In this document: one piece after another, positions 45,193-58,087 of the stretch
How positions within the stretch are numbered: the stretch's first letter is position 1
Layout of the letters: every line of letters starts with the position of its first letter
Assembly: GCA_037903475.1 (NCBI GenBank)
Contig: JBAJFG010000562.1
Location: 3,454,501 to 3,518,500 of the forward strand
Direction of reading: 5' to 3'
Source of the DNA: Ancylostoma caninum
Taxonomy: Eukaryota; Nematoda; Chromadorea; Rhabditida; Ancylostomatidae
Length of the DNA: 64,000 nt
Made by a program: the position numbers and the translations under genes
Notes under the pieces: generated by a model
What the model was told of the DNA's origin: nothing
What the model saw: only the letters and a program-made list of their open reading frames with translations
The model's database searches: none

Positions 45193-45468
45193 GTGGCTCT
45201 TAAAAGGAAGTGGATCTATGCAAAGATACTTACTAAAGGAATACAAGATTCCTGGGCCCTAATAGCTACCTGCTGGAGCCCTAATGGCAAGAGGTGTCGT
45301 GGCAGACCCCGAATAGGATGCCTTGATGCAATAGCGACATTCAAAGGAGGCAGAAATAAAGATGCAATGTCAAACTGGATAACGATGATGATCGGAGATG
45401 CCAAGAAAAATGCTGTGCTCTTCGCAAGAACAGTTCAAAATAAATTGTGCCGTAGCGATGTAATGTAG
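45193..45468 (+). pseudogene. LINE (RTE/CR1-like) ORF2 C-terminal fragment, 5'-truncated
   Basis: The 91-codon frame contains LKRKWIYAKILTKG and WSPNGKRCRGRPRIGCLDAI. This is the tail motif found after the reverse transcriptase domain of many non-LTR retrotransposons (KxxWxGHxxR..., then W.P.GKR.RGRP..RW.D.I). The expected Trp of RW is Cys here. After the stop come AGAGATAGAATAAATAAAAA and further A-rich bases, as in a LINE 3' tail. The endonuclease and RT domains are absent, so it is a 5'-truncated dead insertion. The subfamily is not determined. Confidence 0.65.
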
Positions 45469-45499
45469 AGATAGAATAAATAAAAAAATGTGGATGCTA

Positions 45500-48400
45500 A
45501 AGAATGACAGATTTCGAACTCCATAAGTAATTTTTTTCCCTTAGAACTAGCCCAGGAAGTGGATAGCTTTTAACCGATTCACTTCGACAAAGACATCTAT
45601 ATCTCAAATAAAACCTTCAACCTCTAAGCCGTTTTTCATAAGAAGTTATGGACAAAAGACCAAAGGCTGCAATCTTTTTGCTCGCTACACACTGTTCTAT
45701 GTTTTCCTCAAGGCCACCAGAACAACAGGCATCCGAGAAACTTCTATGAAGAAACGCAATCTCTGTTGAATAATCCTATGGCCTGAACAGGTTCAAAAAA
45801 CAAGTGATTGAGCCCCGAGAAGTTTTGATTACAAGAAGTAAAAAAGACAGACATTTCATATTACTTCAACTACTGATAACGCTTACTCAATCAATCAAAC
45901 CTATTTGATTTCGTGTTTATTCAAATATTCAACAGCATCTTGGAAAAGGATTTTTTCGATTTTAATCTTCTTTTAATCATCAAAGAATGTCCAAAAGGCA
46001 TGCTAGAATCGCAGCGAAAGCAGGGAAAAGTACTACCTAAAAGCAAGTAGCCGGTGTAAATTCCAAGTAAGAATTAGACGAGGAGCCATGCAGGATTCGT
46101 GTCACATGCTTGTTCCTGGATTATGATGAGACAACATGACGCATGTGCCGATGTAAAGAGCCGAGAAAAAGGGGTGTTCGGGGATAGCGTTTCGCAACTT
46201 CGCGTGAATTCAGACGGCCTCCGGCAATTTCACCCGAAATCCCCAGTGAGTGAGTCATGCCTACTAATAGAAACAGAAATCTGGAAAAGATAGGGTGATT
46301 GTGAAATACCCTACATTTCCCGATCATCTTCTGATTTTAATTCAAAAATTACGAAATAAATATTATGAAAATGGAATGGTATTTAATGGAGAAGGAATGA
46401 AGGTGTTGAGAAATTCTGCGAAAAAGTAATGCTGGAAAGAAAATGCACTGGCACAAAATGGGGATATAGGTAGAGCACCCGTTAAGTGAGGAACTTCAGG
46501 GACAACAACCTAACAAGAGCATCGGTTCAAGACGGGACATCACTTGCCCTGGAAATAGGATGTCTAAAAACGCTGAAGTTCCAACATGGCGAAATTTTCG
46601 GATAAGAGATGTCAAGACATCACCATATTGAGATCTGTGCACTTGGGTGTGGTCCGCTTCACCAAAGAAAACGGCTGCAGAGGTATTAGAGAAAAAAAGA
46701 AAGAGGAAAACGGAGACTCAGTGAGGAGGGCGAGAGAAACAAGAACTCAACTACATAGTATTGCTTTTGAGACATCTATAATATGTTCCAGTAAATATCC
46801 AGCAGCTTGCAGTAAATTTTCACGAGTTCCAAGGTTCCGAATAATACTACTACATAGTCTTAATTTTCTAATGTTTTCCAAAAACGCAGAATTCGCTTTT
46901 CTTTTCCGGTCATATTCTCTGACTGGAAGTAAAGGACACAAAAGACCTAGCCTGGAAAAAGAGGGAGAAGAGCGTGGGAAAAACCCGGAATCTCCGGCAC
47001 TCTAGGGATCTGTGCGGAAAGGTAAAACTACTGAAAAAAGACTATTCCAATATTAAACAAATAAAAATAAATATTCAAAAAATAACATCAAAAATAAGCT
47101 ACTGAAAACAAGCTAGTGCGAATTCTCAGCTACCTCAGGAAGTACACAGTTATCAAAACTTGAGCGACCCAACCTCAGTGGGGGACACCTCCTCCCCCTT
47201 CCCCTCTTGCATCGCCACTGCTAGCTGGTAATACATCTGAAGGAACGAAACAAATGAAGAAGAGGGCTTGTGGGACAATCTCCTTTCGCACTTCCCAGAA
47301 CCCCCCCCCCCCCCAGTATCAATTAAAAACATTTCTAAAAAAAAATACGAGAAACCTGAAAAAAAATTAAAACTCTGGGGTCCGTGCTCCAAGATCGTAC
47401 TGGTAACTACTGTTATTCTTACTGGTAGTATCTTCGAGATGTCTGGGAAACCATCCTGTCTTGGAAATAGGTTCACTGAGGAGCCTTGACCTTTTCCTGG
47501 CGATTTGTCCTCTTCCAGACACAAAGCTGGTTTCTTGAAACTATCCAAAAATGTAAAAAAAGTCCACTTTAGATTCAAAACCTACGTATAGGAGCGTCTG
47601 CACTTGATTTCAACCAATTATGGAGCTGAAAAGTGCATGAGAGTCCGCCAAAAGTGCACGCATTTCATCAAAACTGAAAATCTCCAAGCAGTTTTTCCAG
47701 TTCAGCTATAAAGAAGGGATGTTCAGAACGAAAATGATGACGATTTTTTCTCCTCAAATCGCGAGAAAGATCACGTCAAAACAAAATCTGCAAGAATATC
47801 TTGAACCGCCTCTATCCCTGTTTTTGTTACCCCAAGGCATCAGAAATCTCTCTAGTAAGGTTCTGAGAAATTGGTAGTTTTTCCAATGCTTCTTGCACGT
47901 AGGACTGCAAATTCGAGCTTTTTTCTCTTTCTAAGGGGCTTGAGAATAAATTGGATTTTTTCTAACGATGCTTCCTATGCGTGAGAATAATTTCGAGGAT
48001 GCGGCAAGCTTATGGGAATGTGCAGTGCTGAACAGAAGTGGGGCAATGGGGATGAAGCGCTAGCTACCAGAGGATATACTAACTTTGCAGGGTGTTATAA
48101 AGTTCAAATAGTCATTTCGATGATGTTCAAGGTCAAGGAATCTGCATCCAGAATGTGAATCTCTCAAATCTAAATAAAAATTTGCTTAAAAATACAATTG
48201 CTTGACGTGACATCACATTCATTAACAAAACAATAATAATAATTGAAAGTGGACGCTGACACAAATCTGTGCAAATTTCGACTTTAAGTACGAGGAAGTG
48301 GCCCAGGAGATTAAAAAGCACGAATGTCACGAATGGGCAGAAGTTCCTTTAAAAATCAGCTTTACTTCGTGAAAAAGGTAATTTAGCTGACACTCTATTT

Positions 48401-51400
48401 TATACATATTTTAGGAACCACAGAACTCACCTACGGAATATGAAATATCAGGTTGTTACATAAGCTTCCGCTGTTTTAAAATTTTTGATAAAAAAGTTTC
48501 ATAAAAAACCAAATAACAATAGGTCGAAGTATGCACCAAAACAGTCTCTGGTCTCTTCCCATTTCACAGCAAGAGCTCGACTCCACTTCTCCAGAAATCC
48601 GTGGACGAAGAGGCAAAGAATTGAGTCTGGCAGTGGTGGAGGTCACTCACTTTAGTAGATTCGGTTCTCGCATAGGGCACATTCTTGTGGTCTGATAACC
48701 GGCGCATGGTTAGGGCTAGATTTATGCTACATAATGCGCAACTGAAAATTCCTCTGTGTGCTCTTTGCCTTTCCGGAGAGTTCGACCAATAAAATTATGG
48801 CTAAGTACGCAGTGTGGCAAAATGGTGTGATTTCCACAGAACGCTTGGAACCCATTCCAAAATTCTACGGATTAGTGCCCGCAAACGGTTGATATTTGTA
48901 GTCACAGTGGAGAAAATATTATTTCAATTCGTCCTAGCCCCAGAGAGAAAAATGAGGTAATCAAAATTTTGGATGGGTTGCCATGTTTGGTGCCTGTGCC
49001 GGAGGCCGCTCGACAATAAAATGGGGAGGGAAAGTACCTGGGAGAATAAGAATGGCCTCGAGATTACTCCAACCAAACTTGGTTAGCCTCATGCTGTTTT
49101 ACATTTTAATTACTATTAGTGGAAGTGCAGTTACCGAATTGGTGTTCTTGAAGGGTTCACTCCGAAAGTAACTACACTTTCAAAACAATACGGAAAAATA
49201 TGAGTCACACTCCAGAATATTCGTGAGATCAAGAGCTTCAGAAGGGCTATGGACATGAAAATCTAATCGAGAATCATTTATTATTATGTAACAACCTAAT
49301 ACACAATTTTTTACTGTTGAATAGCTGTGCATATTTATTTTTTACTAGGAAATTCTTTAAAAAATTATTAAGGAAATTGTCACAGACTCATCGAATATGA
49401 GAACTTTTCGGAAATACGCAAACATATTAGTGTTTAGGGGGTTTTTTCGGCAAGAAACGAAGCATCTATACATACAGATATACACGGTTTCTTCAATGCA
49501 TGTAGTCACATTTCATACATTTAAACCACCGCCACCACAAGGGGAAATCTGCGAGGAGTTACCAGTGAGATTGCAGTAAGCGGCACTTTTTGTAGCGGAA
49601 CTCGCGACTCTCCAAAAACTGCGATCAACGTGCACATATGGGTTGGATTTCTTGAGCGAAAAGCAGCAAAGTCCATCACAGTTACTACTCCCAGAAAGAA
49701 TAGTGAAAGAAGAAAGACGAATGCAAGCTACGCATGATATTTTTCTTACAGCGAAAGCTCTTCCACTCCTTTACGCGTTGATTACAAAATTTCCGACCTG
49801 AACAGGCCCCGCAGTTGAAAGCGGTCTACGAGTCCTTTCAATTCATCTGAGTTTTCTGATATTCTCGAGTTTTGTGTGGTACGCGCCTGTCAGTCAGGAA
49901 AATGGTTAGCGAGACAGAGAGAAAAAGAGACTTGAGAAAAAAGCGCAGCTTCCGCAGAGATACGCGAAATGCAGTTACAGACGGTTACCACAAGCACTCA
50001 GCCGTCTTCGGTTTTGAAACGAACTATAAATGTCTAGTCACTCCGCTCCATACTTACTATTAAGGGCCTGAGTTTACATGTTTATTTTTGAGCAGCAGTA
50101 AGATTTTCTCTCGCAATTACGTATGGACACTGGAAAAGGAGAAGTCCAGACAGTGTTGAAAGAACAGTTTGAATCCACAATAATCATTAGGAATGTGTCC
50201 CAAAGGAAAAAAATACGATTTCTGAAAAATAGCGACATTTCTTGAAGGGAATTTCACCACAGGAATATCTGGAGGAATAGAGTGCTTTATGACATGGGAA
50301 TGTCATGGAGTTAATCAACTTGAAAGCAGTTTTCGAGTGCCGCGATTTTACGACGTCTCTGAACCCCCTTCATTAGTGCTGGCAAGGGCAGAGACATAAG
50401 TTTTTCTTCCCTGCATAGGGTGAAAATACACTCCTGCACGCGACGGTGGTCCTTCTATCCCGCAATTTGTGGATAATTTCGAAAATTCTAGAAGAATTCC
50501 GAGAAACGCAAAAAAAGGAAAGGGTAGCCTAGATCATAGTAACCGCACATGTAGGACTCAATCGTGCGTAGTAACTGGTAAATACGTACATTCCTGATCA
50601 GTACGCTAATAGTCCACAACCTGTTGTTAAAAAGTGCGCTATTCGATCAAGACCTCTGCGAGGGCCACGTCTGGTCGATGACCTCAAGGTAATTTCGCAC
50701 GCTGCTAGCTTTGAAACTACATCGGGACGTCCTAGAATTGCTATCGAATGGACGACAACTCAGAAACGACCCCTCGAGGCAGCAATTAATGGAATTATTG
50801 AAACATCAGCAAGTTTTCGATGGGCTTTTCTGAGACTTATTTGGGCAGAATAAGGCTGTTGTGCATTTGTAGTAAGAAAAATAACAGCAGGGACGAAGAA
50901 AACGCGAATCTAAAAAATGAAAAATGATTGCTCCGGAAAAAAATCCATTCAATTCCTGGTTTGTATGGAATTCTGGATCCAACTAAATGATGTACGAAAG
51001 AGAGTAGAGTAAAATAAATGCATTTCTTCTGCAATTCTTTGGATTTTCTTCTTTTTGACGAGAAGACTTGTAGTTTGCTTTCCTTCCTTGTCTCCTTCTT
51101 TCCTACTTCTAATGCCTTCTGATTTTTCTGCACTCTGATAGACTTTGCAGTCGTTGTCAGCTGATTAATTGTTGGTATGCATTGTTCGGCCCGTTCGAAG
51201 AACACCATCTTTTCTAAATTGCGGGTTATAGTCAGCTAACTTCCGCCCGTAAGTTCGCTGGCTCCACACATCTGGGGGAATCCGGGTGTGGAACTCTTCG
51301 AGCGGTCAACAATGCCTTAACCATTTACTTCATAATCAATCGAATGTCTTACTATACCTTTTCAAGGCAGTATCCTCATTTTTCTGATTGGTAACATAAA

Positions 51401-51590
51401 TAAATAAACAATGACTTCATTCGGCGCAATATTGCGCTGATGAACGATAGTAATCTGCTTCCACGCCAAATATGAGTCCGTCGAGATGTACTGCTCCTCA
51501 TACCTTTCTCGCCAGTAGAACTTACTAGTAGGCAACACTGGAACATGACAAAAGTAAAGGGTAATACCATCGATGCTCGCCTACTTCAAC
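45500..51590. other. No gene recognised
   Basis: AT-rich DNA with small open frames, a C homopolymer at about 47300-47315 and no splice-supported exon. The largest frames (46586-47005 plus, 47578-47153 minus, 51208-50837 minus) show no recognised motif or coding bias. Confidence 0.45.
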
Positions 51591-51599
51591 CGCAGAACA

Positions 51600-51825
51600 A
51601 TAGGGACCGCATGCATGACTGAGATTACCCAAGGTTAATTGGTTAACACTGCGCAAATTTGCTTATCGTCAACATTGTCGTCAACACCCTTACTCCGGTG
51701 TATTCACCACTGAGATTCTCCTGGGTGAACGTATTTACTCCTGCGTTGACGATGGGTAACTTTGTATGGTGTTAACACGTTTACCCTTGGTAATCTCAAT
51801 GATACATACGACCCCGGATTGATCT
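51600..51825. mobile_element. GTTTACCC/GGTAATCTCA foldback copy
   Basis: GACTGAGATTACCCAAGGTT at the left and ACGTTTACCCTTGGTAATCT then CAATGAT at the right form inverted ends, with TATCGTCAACATTG and GTTGACGATGGGTAAC inside. Confidence 0.65.
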
Positions 51826-51959
51826 GGGTAATGCATGAGGCCCTAGCAATGTAAGGGATGCAGGTAATAAAGCCTGTTCTGGAATACAACATAGGTGCTC
51901 CAGCACAGAACTTGTACATTCGGATGGACCTAATCTGGCTGTTTACCTTTATTTACTGA

Positions 51960-52060
51960 GCACAGTCAGCCATGCGCAAGCGTTATCACGGACGAGTGAG
52001 GATTCCGCGATCCATGGGCAAATTTCATGGATCCTGACTGGGCTTAAGGGCATGAATGAG
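51960..52060. repeat. GGATCC family fragment
   Basis: GGACGAGTGAGGATTCCGCG and TTTCATGGATCCTGACTGGG are relatives of the ACTCGTCC/GGATCC family. Confidence 0.4.
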
Positions 52061-52404
52061 ATAATACATATTCTCTGACAATTGCAGAACTACACATGCT
52101 TGGAAATAACTTTGGAAACACCATCTATCAGCGGTTCACTGGTAGTGGTAGACAGAAACAGCTTCCTGAGAAATAGCAGCTGTTACATATAAACAAAGAA
52201 GTGGAATAAGTATCTACACGAAACTGCTACACAGACGTCACCTTTGAAATATTAATCTAAATAAAAGATCAGTGTTTCTCGATTCAGTGAGATTCCATAA
52301 CAGTTTGCAAAGCAGTTCTTTTCAAGGGTAGACTACACTTGCTAACTGCTAACTTCCGCTACATTCATTGCAGTGCACAATTTTCCACTGCACTATTCTT
52401 GAAA

Positions 52405-52570
52405 AACCACCGAAAATGCAAGAAGAAAACGTGACTTTACTGTATACTCACTACCAATTATAGAGAAACCACGGATGGGTGTACTCCAGTGAAATGACAA
52501 TATATACATTTCCAAGCACAGCAGTGGACAGAAACTCAAAATGCAAGAAGAAAACGTGACTTCAAGGTTA
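52405..52570 (+). repeat. Direct repeat AATGCAAGAAGAAAACGTGACTT
   Basis: The word AATGCAAGAAGAAAACGTGA occurs at about 52415 and again at 52539, about 125 bases apart, each continuing CTT. Confidence 0.75.
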
Positions 52571-52844
52571 TTAGGTATTCTAGTAATATGTACGTCATTC
52601 CCATGCATATAATCATTAACACCTTCATCGGAGAAATAATAAGGATAATGAGGACCTGTAGCAAATATGAAGACTTTAATAGTAGGCTCACTGAGTTGTG
52701 CATCATATGTGTAATCAATAAGGAACTTTCGAAGTCCCCTTGGGAACTACTGATGAAAGGGTCCAAGAAGACCCGGGGCGCCAAGGAGACCACACTTCCG
52801 ATCAGGTTTAAGCCCCGAAATCGGTGTGTGAAAAGCTGAACAGG

Positions 52845-52960
52845 GGTCGTACACATCACTGAGATTACCAAGTAAACGTGTCAACACCATGCTAAGTTAC
52901 CCATCGTCAACGCAGGAGTAAATACATTTACCCAGGGTAATCTCAGTGATGAATACAGAC
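52845..52960. mobile_element. GTTTACCC/GGTAATCTCA palindromic MITE
   Basis: CATCACTGAGATTACCAAGT at the left is inverted as ACCCAGGGTAATCTCAGTGA at the right. The core has AAACGTGTCAACACC and CCCATCGTCAACGC. One of the best-preserved copies. Confidence 0.75.
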
Positions 52961-53709
52961 ACAGCATTCTAGCTCTCCTATGTTCTTCTCAAAGCTCTCG
53001 TTTCTTTCACTTTATCTTCGAGTAACCGTTTTGTTCTACATCCATCAATAACTTGTGTCTCTTTCAATCAGCACAAGAAATGGCAAATCGCTGGCAATTT
53101 GCGGAAAACGTTCTGCAGGGCCATGTACATATAGTACATAGCGGCCAAAGACGTTCGTAGGAAGTCCGTACGAATAACTGGCATCGAAGAAAAAAAAGTG
53201 GAGTTCGTGTAGTGTCAAGGCCTAGCCAAGGTCTCGACCTCAACCTCATCAAATAGATTTAGAACACCGGTGAGCGTGCGCAAAATTTTCGCCGCCTTCG
53301 GATATAACGGACTAGAAAAAAGCTCAAAAATGACCGGATAATTAGTAACGGATGATGGATAAGGGCACCAAGGTGTTGCAGGAATTCAACCATTTGCATA
53401 ATGGCAATAGCACAGGGTAAAAGGAGCAAATAACGGAGAAAAGAAAATTTTAAAGGGGTCTTTATCGCCGTTACATTCTACAGTGGCAATGGGAAATCTG
53501 TCATTACAAATGGGAAGAATTATAGGATTTAGGAAATAAGGTATAAAATGCTAAGTAGAAACAAGTCAATTTATGAAATTTTCAAGGGTGAAGCTTCGTC
53601 TGGGGTCAATTACCGTCATTTACTTTCACCCATCAACATGTCTACCCATAAAAAGCACATAAACATTAGTGAGATACAGTCAGCTGCACTCAATAGACAT
53701 AAATGGTAC

Positions 53710-53930
53710 TGACAGTTTACGAAGCACTTGCAGCAATTTTCTGATCGCATCCGAAGCTTATTTGATCCAAAGCTTGTCGACAACTTGCAGAACCAGCATA
53801 CGATGACTTTGCAGTTTGTCGTCAAGCTTTAATGCCAACAATTTCCCGGCAAGAAAAGACGCAAACAAGTTGTCGACAAGCCTTGCAACGAGCAAGTTCA
53901 GATCAGACAACTTAGTTTGAAAGCTAAAAG
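53710..53930. mobile_element. Diverged relative of the TTGTCGACAA foldback
   Basis: Reading inverted relative to 1451-1714, it contains AAGCTTGTCGACAAC, GTTGTCGACAAG, the counterpart of GATGCGATCAGAAACTTGCT (here as CAATTTTCTGATCGCATC), and several CAAGTT/AACTTG words. The end sequences are decayed. Confidence 0.55.
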
Positions 53931-53959
53931 GAATGTCTAAAAATAGGGTAAATCTTGAG

Positions 53960-54230
53960 GCAAAAAGCACCTGTGGTAAGATCCATGGATCCACCTGAAC
54001 AGGTCCTGTGCTTTCCTCTCAGTCAGAGTGGAGAATTTCCTCAAAATTTGTGTACATTTTGCCACGCTTACCAACAGTTTTCGCTAACTGAGACAAGTCA
54101 CTTAAGCAAGGTCTGCTCAATTTTGCTACGAGTACTCGTCCATTTTAAAGAAATGGATGGATCAAGATCTCTTCTAGAACGTCCACGAATAATGCAACTA
54201 GTGATGCCGAGAAGTTCCGGTACATAGAAG
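53960..54230. repeat. ACTCGTCC/GGATCC family copy
   Basis: GTAAGATCCATGGATCCACC at the left, TACTCGTCCATTTTAAAG at about 54130, then ATGGATCAAGATCTC. A degraded copy of the element at 18805. Confidence 0.45.
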
Positions 54231-54239
54231 CAGGAATGT

Positions 54240-56200
54240 TAATATTTATTTATTTATTTGTCTATTTATTTATCTAAATATCGGAACAATATTTTCTTCA
54301 CGCTCCGTTATGACAGCAGCAAGAAATGAGAGTGAATTGTTGTAATCCCTTTCCTTCAGTGACGGACGCAGAAAGTGGGCGGGAGGGGGGGGGCGTGGGA
54401 AAAAAGTGGGGTCTCCGCCTTTTTGGGGACCCAGACGGAAAATAAAATTAATAAAAACCTTAATTATAATGATTAATAATTAATAAAAACATAGCATCCA
54501 AAATAATAATGAGAATAAACTAATAAAAATAAACCATTGCAAGATTTTCATACCCATTCTCGGAGAGGGGCGCTTCCCCCTGCGTCCGCCACTGCTTTCC
54601 TTATCCAAACCATTATCCAGTGCTAATTACACGGATAATGGGGAGAGGTGGCAAAAGACCCGGATAAAACGAGTGAATCAGATTAGCGGCTATGGATAAT
54701 CCACTCACAGAACGAAATGAAAAAGCTAACAATGAGAGTAATCATGGGTACATGTTAACATTTACTATTCACTTGTTCATTTATTTATTTACTTATTTAT
54801 TTGTTTATTTATTTATCTACTTACATGCATGCCTGTATAAATTCATGAAGAAGAACGGAGCAAGGGAAAAATATTCGAAAGACATACTTTCATTTAAGAA
54901 AGAGAAAAAATCCAGTGAAATGAAAGAAGAATGAAGGTGGAACAAGAAAAAAAGGTCCAGTATAATCAAAAGTAATTAATCTACATGATAAATTCGGGGT
55001 ATATGTTGGAATCCTTTCAAGAGACAAGCAATATATAAATGGTAGCTTAAATAAGAAGGTATGGTAAAAATCCGGTTGGAAGACATAGAGTAGACCGATT
55101 CAGAAGAATATGAATTGACACTACTTCTGATCTATCCTAGAATGACGAAGTGATTAAGGGTAAAAGGCTGGGAGGGAAGGAGTTCTAGTGGTATTGCAGC
55201 GGCATATCACGTATGTATGACGCTTCTGGATCCTATAATCCAAAGGAACAGATGACGGAGCAAAGGAATTAGAAGTGCAGCCTTCTGTTCACTTCAAACG
55301 CAGCTCATGTGGGTGCAACTGCGATTTCTGAATTCTTTTTCCACAACGAAATTTTCTGGATTATAAGCATTTTTTCGAAGTTAATGGATAAAACTTGGTG
55401 AGAGATAAATTTGCAGCAAAAAAGTAGAAGGACAAATGGTCTACAGTACTCCCTATTCTTCCTCTACATGCTGGTCTGTTGGTTAGTCAGTAAAAAACAC
55501 TAATCTAGAGTGCATCAGAGCAGAATCCTATGGAGCGCCGGAAATAGAAGCACCTCGGCGAAGAACAATGTTCTGCAAGGGCAATGAATGAAGAGTGGCC
55601 GACGACTGGCGTGTTCGTCGTTCGTGGCCGGCCATTGACCAGCTGAGAGGGATCGATCCTTCACCATGACTGGCACAAGGAGCATGCAGCTCGCTAAATG
55701 ACGAGACGCAGGCGTTTTGCAATTAACGCGTTGAAGCCGACGGGGTCAGCCCCCCGGCCTTCAGGACGGGCGGGTGAAGGGGGTCCCACTTCCAACTGCG
55801 ATGTGGCTCATTGCAACATCAGAGTTGGTCTAGGACGGGATTTCTCAGCCCCAGAATCTGCGATTTCTTCCTAAGGCTTTCTGGAGCAAAACGAGGAGGA
55901 ATAGAGGAGTCTAGCCTTGTATAGAGGACCAGGAATTGAAACGAGGCCAATTTCTTAAGGACAAACGACGGCAGCGAAATGGAGGTCTATGGCCATGGCA
56001 ACGAGAAGACCGTGCTCCACGAATGGAACCACTACAAACGACGAAATGGTGGCAGATGTGTTCGCGTTCAGCAGCATCACCTCGCAGGCTTTCTTTCACC
56101 GATCGCCGACAGCGATCTGAACAGCGAAATATTGCTTTACATACATAAAGCGCTGTACAAAGCGTTTAGTATAAAACATCACGTGTAGAGAGGTAGAGAA
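54240..56200. other. Mixed region, no gene established
   Basis: Includes ATTT tracts (54243-54280, 54777-54825), a G run at about 54382-54391 and GC-richer blocks at 55600-55800 and 55960-56110. The latter has an open plus frame starting MEVYGHGNEKTVLHEWNHYK at 55979, with balanced codon use but no splice or family evidence. Confidence 0.35.
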
Positions 56201-56205
56201 GTGCC

Positions 56206-56225
56206 GGGGGGGGGGCCCCCCCCCC
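56206..56225. repeat. Perfect G10C10 palindrome
   Basis: Ten G followed directly by ten C, a self-complementary 20-mer in otherwise AT-rich DNA. Confidence 0.9.
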
Positions 56226-56229
56226 AGCC

Positions 56230-58087
56230 AAACAACCATGTTGTGGATTAGGTATGCATGGTAGTAGTATAAGGAAATGTGCGTTAGTTATGCATATGCA
56301 AGCACAGTCATCTTAAGCCATCCACTTACGTACGTAGTCCCGCACTACTATATAGTTGTAAATCTATTTTTTAAAATCTTTTCTACTTATTTACCCAACA
56401 TAACAAGCAGTTTCCCGTAATATACCATTACAGAAAATAGAGTCGCAAAGTGCTATTGCAGAGGTGATAGAAAAAGTGCCCCTCAAATGACCAGTGACAA
56501 AAGATTGTTTATCTATTGACTCTATTTATTTTTACTATTTTTTACAATTTATTTTTACAATTTCGCAAAAGTCACTCACTTCCTGTTAGTTACAACGCAT
56601 TTTAAAGATTACCCGATCGTCATCTCATCCCATGATGTCTTAATTATTTCCTTATACATCTTCTTATTTTGGTTTTACTATGTTAATTTTGTAGTATCGT
56701 AGTCTTTTTTTAATATGCAGTTATCCATTTTATCCCCTCTACATTAAATTGTCTTGGTTTTTTTTGTCCTACAGTGTTTTGGTTGTTTTTTTTTGTTGTT
56801 ACTCACATAAGTTTTAGCTTATATAATAAATATATATCTATTTATTTGTTTACGCTATTCGCCTATTTGCTCAAATCTCTTAAGATGTCTCATAAACGTA
56901 TCAGAAAACGCATTTACTATAAATCCGCAGCCGTAATTATGTCTAAACGAAGAGCACCATGCTGCCAGTTATCTATTTATTCTTCACTTAAAACACCAAG
57001 GAGATTTTATGTATGCGCCACATGCTCACAGCGAACTAAATAACGAAACAGATGCGGAAAAAAAAGAGAATCAAACACCTGAAATCGCTCAGCAAGTTGT
57101 AAGGGTTTGACTCAACTTCTCGATTTTATTAGTTTATCCATTTGTTTATTCATTTCTATTCACTGATTTTCATACACTTAAAATGTTCTATAAACAAGCA
57201 TAAAGGTATGTTGCGACGGCAAAGAGTATTAGGTGCCCCTAACGTCCTAAAAAATGTCGAGATGTCTGCACAAACCTAACTTACTTTCACATATAGTAAA
57301 TGTGTAGGATAAGGGTACTTATGTATGTTTGCCTCGCATGTTTTTTTTTCTAAAGTTATCCTGTGAAAAAAATCGAAAGCACTGCCATTAAGAACTAAGA
57401 TACATCCTACATTTTTTAAATTTCTCGTTTTTCATAAACTCAGAAGTTTTCCGGAATTCCTCTTCTTTTTTTGAACATGACCATTCCAGATTTCAACCAC
57501 TCTTATATCTATACCAGTCTGGCCGTCCGGCTGACGCCGGACTTCCAGACTTTTCCTAATGCTCGCTTCGCTCGCATGGCTTCATCTCTTCTTCATTCAA
57601 ATAAAGTCACAGCTATTCCACATTTTTGCTATAATGTGTCCCACACCCTTTCCATTGCTTTTTCTCATGTAAAAATGCACTTATCAAATAGGATTAACCT
57701 TCTCGAAGCAATTTTATCATTTGCTCAACTGAAATAGCTTTTTGTAACTAAATATAACCGGTTCAACCTGGATTGACCGCAGAAAATGGTCTATCATTCT
57801 TTGTTTGTTATAACTGGTCAAGTGATAAGAGTCAGTTAGAACATATAAAAGTGGAGGGTGCGGTGTGTTCATAAACAAATGAGAAGAGGAGAACGCGGGG
57901 GAGGACGTAAGGAGGAAGGATTCACACGGATTGCATACTAATCCGCGCAGTGGTCTGACATCTAGTTTTTTTAACGATTGATGTTAGACGCCATCGAATC
58001 GATTTAACAAATATGGACCTAACTCATGACATTTCCCTGAGTAGTGGACACCGGCGCACCCCTCCTGCATCGGTAGCTATATTTTCA
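56230..58087. other. No gene recognised
   Basis: AT-rich DNA leading up to the minisatellite. Open frames at 56774-57043 and 57471-57737 show no motifs. Confidence 0.45.

Noticed and set aside
55528..56188. GC-rich blocks with open frames on both strands
   Set aside because: Could be exons, but no consistent donor/acceptor pairs or phases were found. Noted only in the regional entry.
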